Assembly: GCA_947564495.1 (NCBI GenBank)
Contig: CANOCD010000021.1
Location: 1 to 10,895, forward strand
Reading direction: 5' to 3'
DNA length: 10,895 nt
Source: an uncultured Angelakisella sp.
GTDB taxonomy: Bacteria > Bacillota > Clostridia > Oscillospirales > Ruminococcaceae
Notes under the pieces: model-generated
Databases searched by the model: none
What the model saw: the letters and a program-made list of their open reading frames with translations, nothing else
Told to the model about the DNA's origin: nothing
Made by a program: the position numbers and the translations under genes
Shown here: positions 1-4,307 of the stretch, one piece after another
Layout: each line of letters begins with the position of its first letter
Numbering within the stretch: the first letter of the stretch is position 1

Positions 1-52
1 CCCAATGAAAGTCGATCAACGGGGTGTCCTTATTCATCAAGGTGTATTTCAT
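1..52 (-). CDS. 5' end of an unidentified protein gene, cut by the window edge
   Basis: Only the first 17 codons are in the window. They read MKYTLMNKDTPLIDFHW and the gene continues past position 1. An AAAGGCGG ribosome-site-like sequence lies just upstream of the ATG, and a good promoter lies about 43 bases upstream of the start. The opening residues resemble the N-terminus of HipA-like proteins seen in Clostridia, but that is a weak memory-based resemblance and no domain is visible. The gene appears to be a separate transcription unit downstream of the TVP38-like gene on the same strand. Confidence 0.6.
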   Translation of the reverse strand, partial: MKYTLMNKDTPLIDFHW

Positions 53-94
53 CTTTGCCGCCTTTCTGTTCCTGCGGGTATCCTGCCAGGGTCT

Positions 95-123
95 ATTATA
101 CACCATGGAAAGGGTGTTGTCAC
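95..123 (-). promoter_or_regulatory. Sigma-A-type promoter for the left-edge gene
   Basis: Read on the minus strand, a GTGACA -35 box (118-123) is followed by a 17-bp spacer and a perfect TATAAT -10 box (95-100). Transcription would start near position 88, about 36 bases before the ATG at 52. The -35 box overlaps the TGA stop codon (120-122) of the preceding gene, so the promoter is built into the end of that gene. Confidence 0.7.
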
Positions 124-809
124 CCCTTGTTCTTCCCCGCCAGATACCGCCGCTGGAACCAGATGCCCCCCAGCCCCAGCAGGCCGGTGCAGAGGAAGAT
201 GCCCGCCGTCAGCCACAGGTCGTTCCCCGCAAAGCTGGCCCCCGCCCAGGTGGAGGTGACCACCGAGGGTATCCGGGCCAGGGTGGAAAGAAGGAGGAAC
301 CGCCCCAGGGGCAGGGGGCTGAGGCCGCAGACATAGACCAGGATGTCCTTGGGGGTGCCGGGGATGAAGTAGAGGAGAAAGACGATGCCCTCCAGCCGGG
401 CCTCGTCCTGGAGAAAGCGGTACTGCTGGAGCTTCTGCCCCAGGGCGGTGTGGTCGAAGGCCGCCTTGCCCTTTTTGCGGACCGTCTGGAACACCAGGGC
501 GGACCCCAGCAGGCACCCCAACAGGCAGAGGGCCAGGCCGCCCCAGGCCCCGTACATGGCTCCCGCCGCCAGCTCCACCGGTTCCCCGGGGATGATGGCC
601 ACCACGATCTGGAGGACCTGGACCCCCAGCAGGGCCAGCACCCCCCACATCCCCAGGGCCTCCACCTTGCCCTGGAGCCAGGGGCCGAACTCGGGCCGGA
701 ACATCCACCGGATAAGGGGCAGGCAGGCGGCGCAGAGGATCAGAAAAAAGAGGGCGGCCGCCAGAAGCAGCCACTTCCCGTTTTTGTTTTGCTGTTGGTC
801 ATCCTTCAT
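120..809 (-). CDS. TVP38/TMEM64 (DedA/SNARE-associated superfamily) membrane protein
   Basis: This is a 229-residue integral membrane protein. The start at 809 was chosen because a GGGGGA ribosome site lies seven bases upstream; in-frame codons further upstream, to 896, run into the intergenic promoter region. After a short charged N-terminus there is a first membrane helix (about 12-33), then a helical region with the motif IPGEPVELAAG (73-83) and a small-residue-rich segment GCLLGSALVF. A second re-entrant-type motif, FIPGTPKDILVY (148-159), precedes the last helices and a basic tail. Paired PG-containing re-entrant loops are typical of the TVP38/DedA superfamily, whose members act in lipid or ion transport across the membrane; the substrate here is unknown. 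It is transcribed divergently from the DUF4364 gene. No confident promoter was found on its own side. Confidence 0.85.
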   Translation of the reverse strand: MKDDQQQNKNGKWLLLAAALFFLILCAACLPLIRWMFRPEFGPWLQGKVEALGMWGVLALLGVQVLQIVVAIIPGEPVELAAGAMYGAWGGLALCLLGCLLGSALVFQTVRKKGKAAFDHTALGQKLQQYRFLQDEARLEGIVFLLYFIPGTPKDILVYVCGLSPLPLGRFLLLSTLARIPSVVTSTWAGASFAGNDLWLTAGIFLCTGLLGLGGIWFQRRYLAGKNKG

Positions 810-842
810 GGCAAGTCCCCCGCAATTTTTTGTTCCAGGCTC

Positions 843-871
843 TATATTTTTCCCGGGAAATTTGCTATAAT
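843..871 (+). promoter_or_regulatory. Extended -10 promoter for the DUF4364 gene pair
   Basis: TGCTATAAT at 863-871 is a perfect TATAAT with the TGn extension. Seventeen bases upstream only a poor -35 match (TATATT, 843-848) is present, which extended -10 promoters tolerate. The start of transcription would be near 878, giving a leader of roughly 118 bases before the GTG start at 996. Confidence 0.6.
849..860. promoter_or_regulatory. 12-bp perfect palindrome in the promoter spacer (possible operator)
   Basis: TTTCCCGGGAAA is a perfect inverted repeat located inside the 17-bp spacer of the plus-strand promoter. It is also 40-51 bases upstream of the start codon of the divergent TVP38-like gene. 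The placement fits a regulator site that could control both genes, but a palindrome of this size can arise by chance and no cognate regulator is known. Confidence 0.3.
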
Positions 872-886
872 GGAAGCCTGGCGGAC

Positions 887-977
887 GGGAGGACAAGCCT
901 CCCTTTGCCTATGATACGACAGAACGCCGGAAAATACTACAAACAGACTGTAAACATTTCCGCCCCGCCGGCGGAAA
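887..977 (+). promoter_or_regulatory. Leader with two stem-loops upstream of the DUF4364 gene
   Basis: Two perfect short hairpins sit in the predicted leader. The first is GGGAGG/CCTCCC at 887-903 with a 5-base loop. The second is TTTCCGCC/GGCGGAAA at 957-977 with a 5-base loop, ending about 8 bases before the AGGCGGG ribosome site (984-990). Neither is followed by a T-run, so they are not terminators. They could affect translation or RNA stability. No known riboswitch was recognised. Confidence 0.35.
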
Positions 978-995
978 AGAGAAAGGCGGGTCTTT

Positions 996-1601
996 GTGGA
1001 ATACCAAGCCATGACCGAGGGGGTCCGCCCCGGCAGCGTCACCACCAGCCACGAGGTGATGATCCTCATCTGCTATTTGATGGAGCAGGCCGGCCAGCCG
1101 GTCTCCTTCAAGGAGCTGGGCGCCGCCCTCCAGGGCCAGGAACTGGTGAACTACTTCCAGTTCGCCGAGACGATGGAGAGCCTCCGGCGCACCGGCCACA
1201 TCCTCCCCCGGGAGTACCACGGGGAGCAGTGCTTCGTCCTCAGCGAGGAGGGCCGCCGGGTCTCCCGGACCTTTGAGGCCGGCCTCCCCCCGGCGGTGCG
1301 GGAGCGGGCCACCGGGGCCCTGGAGCGGATCTTGACCCTGGTCCGCCGCCAGCGGGAAAACCGGGTGGACATCCGCCAGGTGGAGGACGGCTGGCAGATC
1401 ACCCTGACCATCCCGGACATCGGCAGCGACCTTTTGTCGGTGACCATCTTCATGCCCACCCGCCGGGAGTGCGAGGCCATCCGCCGGCGGTTCCTCAACG
1501 ACCCCATGCTCACCTACAAGGGGGTCTTTGCCCTCCTCACCGGGGACACCCAAACGGTGGGGGAGCTGGTGGAAAGCCAGCAGGATCTTTTTTCGGATTA
1601 A
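996..1601 (+). CDS. DUF4364 family winged-helix protein
   Basis: The protein has 201 residues. The GTG at 996 was chosen because AGGCGGG ends five bases upstream; the in-frame ATG at 1011 has no ribosome site. The N-terminal part (about 16-90) has the helix pattern of a winged helix-turn-helix, with segments such as LICYLMEQAGQPVSF and a wing-like strand pair ending FVLSEEGRRV. The C-terminal part (about 105-200) is an alpha/beta region with a basic patch and the strand DGWQITLTIPD. Length and layout match DUF4364, a Firmicutes family of predicted transcription regulators whose target is not established. An adjacent membrane protein gene follows after 11 bases, so the two are probably one operon. 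Confidence 0.8.
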   Translation: MEYQAMTEGVRPGSVTTSHEVMILICYLMEQAGQPVSFKELGAALQGQELVNYFQFAETMESLRRTGHILPREYHGEQCFVLSEEGRRVSRTFEAGLPPAVRERATGALERILTLVRRQRENRVDIRQVEDGWQITLTIPDIGSDLLSVTIFMPTRRECEAIRRRFLNDPMLTYKGVFALLTGDTQTVGELVESQQDLFSD

Positions 1602-1612
1602 AGGAGAACCCT

Positions 1613-2095
1613 ATGACCAAATCCATTCTCACCCTTTTTCTCACCTTTTATTCGGCGGCCCGGCTCTCGGCCATCGCCTACCAGCTCTACTACGAGTTGG
1701 ACCGCCTCCCCAGCGGGGTGCTGCTCATCACCTCCGCCTGCTGCCTGGTCTGCTTCGGGGCGGCGGTGGCCCAGTACCGGGGGCGCCTCCGGGGCAGGAC
1801 CCTGAAAAGCGTGCTGATGCTGGTGGCCGCCGCTGCCGCAGCCAATATGATTATTGTCTATCTCAACCCGGTGAACGACCTGGGCAACGTGGACCTGCTC
1901 ATCACCGGCACCCTCTTTGACATCGCCTTTTACCTGGGGGTCCTCACCCTGCGGATCACCGACGCCCCCGCCCGGGCGCCCTCCCCAGGTCCCCGCCGGG
2001 AGCCCCCGGCCCCCGGGGACGAGGAGCTGGACGAACTGCTTGAGAGCTTTGGGGAGGAGAAGCCCGGAGAGGAAACCAGGAGACGAGAACGCTAA
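1613..2095 (+). CDS. Four-helix membrane protein of unknown function
   Basis: The protein has 160 residues. The start at 1613 is set by an AAGGAG ribosome site (1601-1606) that overlaps the last base of the preceding stop codon. Four hydrophobic segments are visible at about 4-24, 35-54, 66-84 and 94-113. They are followed by a soluble tail (117-160) that is rich in proline, then acidic, then ends in an ETRRRER basic stretch. No family was recognised. The arrangement directly after a DUF4364 gene suggests co-transcription, but the sequence gives no functional clue beyond a membrane location. Confidence 0.75.
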   Translation: MTKSILTLFLTFYSAARLSAIAYQLYYELDRLPSGVLLITSACCLVCFGAAVAQYRGRLRGRTLKSVLMLVAAAAAANMIIVYLNPVNDLGNVDLLITGTLFDIAFYLGVLTLRITDAPARAPSPGPRREPPAPGDEELDELLESFGEEKPGEETRRRER

Positions 2096-2107
2096 ACCAG
2101 AGGTCGG

Positions 2108-2136
2108 TTGAAGCCGGAGCAGCGAACCGCTATCCT
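2108..2136 (+). promoter_or_regulatory. Candidate promoter for the XRE gene
   Basis: TTGAAG (2108-2113), a 17-bp spacer and TATCCT (2131-2136) form a moderate sigma-A-type promoter, each box matching four of six consensus bases. Transcription would start near 2143, just ahead of the AAAGGAGG ribosome site at 2152-2159. This would let the regulator be expressed independently of the two upstream genes. Confidence 0.4.
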
Positions 2137-2168
2137 ATAGCCATCTGCTGCAAAGGAGGAAAAGTGAA

Positions 2169-2573
2169 ATGAAAACAGAGACCTTTGGACGCATGGTGGC
2201 GGCGTTGCGAAAAGAAAAAGGGATGACCCAGCTGGAGCTCGCCGAGAAGATGGGGGTCACGGACAAGGCGGTATCCAAGTGGGAACGGGATCTGTCCTTC
2301 CCGGATGTTGCCTCCCTCCCGAAACTTGCCGGGATCTTCCAGGTGACCGCCGACGAGCTGATCCAGGCCAGGGCGGGGACCGGGAAGGGGACGGCGGCAG
2401 GCGGTCTCCCGGGACTGATCGACCTGGCAATGAAAGGCGTTGCCGTGGCCATGGGGATCGCGGTCACGGTCCTTTCCCTGCTGGACCGGCTGGACGGGAG
2501 GTCGGCTTTCTCCATGCTGGGGATCGGTTTGGCCTGCCTGGCTGTTTCCCAGCTCCCCAAGGGGGAGGGGTAG
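2169..2573 (+). CDS. XRE-family regulator with hydrophobic C-terminal tail
   Basis: The protein has 134 residues and follows a strong AAAGGAGG ribosome site. Residues 6-65 form a classic Cro/C1-type helix-turn-helix: TQLELAEKMGVTDKAVSKWE (20-39) covers the two DNA-contact helices, and FPDVASLPKLAGIFQVTADELI completes the five-helix fold. This segment is typical of clostridial XRE regulators. After a Gly/Ala-rich linker (68-80) the tail (82-130) has two hydrophobic stretches, about 85-105 and 112-128, suggesting membrane association instead of a ligand domain. Target genes are unknown; the protein is the last plus-strand gene before a bidirectional terminator. Confidence 0.85.
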   Translation: MKTETFGRMVAALRKEKGMTQLELAEKMGVTDKAVSKWERDLSFPDVASLPKLAGIFQVTADELIQARAGTGKGTAAGGLPGLIDLAMKGVAVAMGIAVTVLSLLDRLDGRSAFSMLGIGLACLAVSQLPKGEG

Positions 2574-2591
2574 GCGTATTGAGCGACAGAC

Positions 2592-2646
2592 GCAAAAAAC
2601 GACCAGAACAGCCTTTTGGACAGGGCTGTTCTGGTCCTGTTTTTGC
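2592..2646. terminator. Bidirectional intrinsic terminator between convergent genes
   Basis: A perfect 13-bp stem (2601-2613 with 2624-2636, arms GACCAGAACAGCC and GGCTGTTCTGGTC) has a 10-base loop. It is flanked by A6 on the left (2594-2599) and T5 on the right (2640-2644). Read rightward it ends the XRE transcript. Read leftward the six-T run follows the stem directly after one G, making it a strong terminator for the molybdenum-hydroxylase locus, which ends at 2650. Confidence 0.9.
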
Positions 2647-2649
2647 GAT

Positions 2650-3636
2650 TCAAGGTCTGGCCTCCTCCTCGGGCAGGGGGTGGACCAGGGGAAAATCCAC
2701 GAAATGCCGGGAGAAGCTGCCCTGGGCGTAGTCCAGGACCTCCTCCTCCATCTGGCGGTAGGCGGCCAGGAACCGCCTGCCCTGGGGGGTCAGCTCGGAG
2801 CTGCCCCCTTCGGTGCCCCCCACCCGGCAGCGCACCATGGGAAAGCCCCAGACCCGCTCCACCCGGCGGAGCATCTTCCAGCCCTTGGAGTAGGAGATCC
2901 GCAGGGCCCGGCAGGCCAGCTTGATGGAGCCGGTGAGCTCCAGCATCTCCAGGAACTGGGCCGTCTCCGGGGAAAACACGGCGTCCACGGCGCAGAGGCA
3001 GAGCCGGGTGTCCAGCCGGAGCCGTTCGGCGCCCCCGCCCTGGGTGAGGTTGTGGCGCAGAAGGCGGCTGTAAGCCTCCTGGGTGGGTTCCCCCAGGGTG
3101 ACGGTGTCATCGGCCACCGGCAGGTCGGCGACCTCCAGGCCCAGGGCCCGCATCGCCCCGCTGAGGCCCCCCTCCCCCCGGTAGTCCAGCAGGGGCTGGA
3201 AGCTGGAGCGGTCCAAGGCCAGGGGGTGCCCCGCCCTGCCCCGGTAGATGGGCCGGACCACCTGGGCCGGCGTCTCCAGCATCCGGCGGATGGTCTCCGG
3301 CTGCACCACGGGGACGTCCCCCCGGGCCAGCAGGACCCGTCCGCACCGGTCCCGAAGGTAGCGAAGCCCCAGCAGAAGGGAGTCGTACATTTGGGTGGAA
3401 GCGTAGCGGCTGTTGTGGAGGAACACCAGCCCCAAGTTTTCCAGGTCCTCCAGGTGCCGGCGGAGGACTTCGCTTCGGTAGCCGGTGACAATCACCACCG
3501 GAAGGGCGCCCGCCTCCAGCATGGTGGTCACGGTGCGCCGGATCATCGTTTCATTGCCCACGGGCAGCATGGGTCCCCACTGCTCCACGCAGGGGGAGAC
3601 GCCCGCCGCCAGGATGAGTGCTGCCAGTCTTTCCAT
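2650..3636 (-). CDS. MobA-like nucleotidyltransferase domain fused to ModE-type DNA-binding domain
   Basis: The protein has 328 residues. The start at 3636 follows AAGGAGG; the longer frame to 3672 has no ribosome site. Residues 1-195 form a MobA/MocA-type nucleotidyltransferase fold: LILAAG (7-12), PMLPVGN (22-28), GDVP (106-109) and GHPLAL (136-141). Such enzymes attach CMP or GMP to the molybdenum pterin cofactor. The usual signature Arg and Lys after LAAG are Cys16 and Gly21 here, and the usual DxDTPxDY end motif reads LGEPTQEAY (181-189), so activity is doubtful. Residues 228-293 match the ModE winged helix: LTGSIKLACRALRISYSKGW, then GGTEGG and ELTPQGRRF. No molybdate-binding TOBE domain follows. 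It is the last gene of the locus, so roles in cofactor maturation, molybdenum-linked regulation or both are inferred. Confidence 0.8.
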   Translation of the reverse strand: MERLAALILAAGVSPCVEQWGPMLPVGNETMIRRTVTTMLEAGALPVVIVTGYRSEVLRRHLEDLENLGLVFLHNSRYASTQMYDSLLLGLRYLRDRCGRVLLARGDVPVVQPETIRRMLETPAQVVRPIYRGRAGHPLALDRSSFQPLLDYRGEGGLSGAMRALGLEVADLPVADDTVTLGEPTQEAYSRLLRHNLTQGGGAERLRLDTRLCLCAVDAVFSPETAQFLEMLELTGSIKLACRALRISYSKGWKMLRRVERVWGFPMVRCRVGGTEGGSSELTPQGRRFLAAYRQMEEEVLDYAQGSFSRHFVDFPLVHPLPEEEARP

Positions 3637-3645
3637 CCGTTCCCC

Positions 3646-3663
3646 CCCTCCTTTTCCGGAGGG
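3646..3663 (-). promoter_or_regulatory. Hairpin that hides the ribosome site of the MobA/ModE gene
   Basis: In the mRNA sense, CCCTCC pairs perfectly with GGAGGG across a 6-base loop (GGAAAA). The GGAGGG arm is the core of the ribosome binding site for the start at 3636. A six-pair all-strong stem would limit translation initiation unless opened, so this could be a control point. Confidence 0.4.
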
Positions 3664-3724
3664 CTCCTCCATTCACACAAAATCGGCCCGCCCCATAGGA
3701 TACCGTGAAAGGGGAGTGATCCAA

Positions 3725-3856
3725 ATGGATATGGCCATCTATCTCCCGCAGCCCTGGGGTTGGGTCTGCTGCGCCGCCGTGGCGGCGTTTTTCACGGCAT
3801 GGGGCGGCTATCTTCTGGTTCGCCGCCGCCGTCAGGAGCGAAAGCGCCGCCCGTAG
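3725..3856 (+). CDS. Possible 43-residue single-pass membrane microprotein
   Basis: This short frame lies on the strand opposite the hydroxylase locus, in the 195-bp gap between two minus-strand genes. It has an AAAGGGGAG ribosome site about nine bases upstream of its ATG. The protein has a short N-terminus, one hydrophobic helix (about 12-32, with a Cys-Cys pair at 15-16) and a strongly basic C-terminal tail VRRRRQERKRRP, which fits an inside-facing tail by the positive-inside rule. A weak promoter (TTCACA 3672-3677, 18-bp spacer, TAGGAT 3696-3701) lies just upstream but would leave a very short leader. Its last 25 bases overlap the 3' end of the convergent scaffold gene. No family was recognised, and it may be spurious. 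Confidence 0.4.
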   Translation: MDMAIYLPQPWGWVCCAAVAAFFTAWGGYLLVRRRRQERKRRP

Positions 3857-4224
3857 TCGGCCAGGGCCCCCTTCAGGGCCAGCTCCACCATCATGGCGCA
3901 GTGGATATGCTCCGGGTCCGGCTCCCCGTCGCCGGAAAGGGCGGCGAAGAGCTGGCGGTGGTCCAGGGCCAGGCAGGCCATCACCGGCTTGCCCAGGCAT
4001 TGGGCGCAGGCGTAGGCGGCGCAGGCCCATACCGGGGGGCAGGCCGACTGGGTGAGGGTAAAGCCGATCTCCAGGACCCGGCCGAACTCGTCCACCCGCA
4101 TCCCCAGCTCCAGCAGGTCCTTGCAGTTGGGCTCTTGGGCCAGGCCCCGGGCGTTGGCCTCCGGGGGCAGGGGGTAGTCCTTGGCTTTGGCGGCCCACTC
4201 CAGGGCCAGCGATTGGTCGGTCAT
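3832..4224 (-). CDS. IscU/NifU-like iron-sulfur cluster scaffold protein
   Basis: The protein has 130 residues and follows a GAAAGGA ribosome site. It matches the IscU/NifU N-terminal scaffold fold. The three ligand cysteines are in the expected order: Cys34 in NCKD (IscU CGD region, Asp36 kept), Cys62 in SACPPV (IscU GCG region) and Cys109 in HIHCAMM. The segment DEFGRVLEIGF before Cys62 corresponds to the central strands, and ELALKGALADY to the closing helix. Four extra cysteines (68, 73, 76, 84) cluster after Cys62. Such proteins assemble clusters for transfer to apo-enzymes. Placed just after the genes of a hydroxylase that needs several Fe-S clusters, a dedicated assembly role is the natural inference. 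The usual IscU LPPVK motif for chaperone binding is not seen. Confidence 0.75.
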   Translation of the reverse strand: MTDQSLALEWAAKAKDYPLPPEANARGLAQEPNCKDLLELGMRVDEFGRVLEIGFTLTQSACPPVWACAAYACAQCLGKPVMACLALDHRQLFAALSGDGEPDPEHIHCAMMVELALKGALADYGRRFRS

Positions 4225-4243
4225 TGTCGTTCCTTTCCAAAGG

Positions 4244-4281
4244 GGCGGGCGCGCGCCGGTACAGACCGGCGCGCGCTCGCC
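4244..4281 (-). other. Large GC-rich stem-loop between the FAD-subunit and scaffold genes
   Basis: Arms 4244-4260 and 4265-4281 form a 17-bp stem with a single G-T mismatch or wobble and a 4-base loop. It lies between the stop of the FAD-subunit gene (4308) and the ribosome site of the scaffold gene. In the mRNA direction it is followed by CCCCTTTGG, not a real T-run, so it is more likely an RNA-stability or partial attenuation element than a full terminator. Read on the plus strand it is followed by TTTGTTTTG and would be a plausible terminator for antisense transcription. Confidence 0.6.
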
Positions 4282-4307
4282 TTTGTTTTGCTCCTCGGGC
4301 CTCGGGT

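Noticed and set aside
24..914. Plus-strand 296-codon frame opposite the TVP38-like gene
   Set aside because: The predicted protein is low-complexity (Gln, Gly, Pro-rich) and antisense to a clear membrane protein gene.
2440..3708. Plus-strand 422-codon frame spanning the terminator and opposite the MobA/ModE gene
   Set aside because: It overlaps the XRE gene out of frame, reads through a strong terminator and has shadow-type composition.
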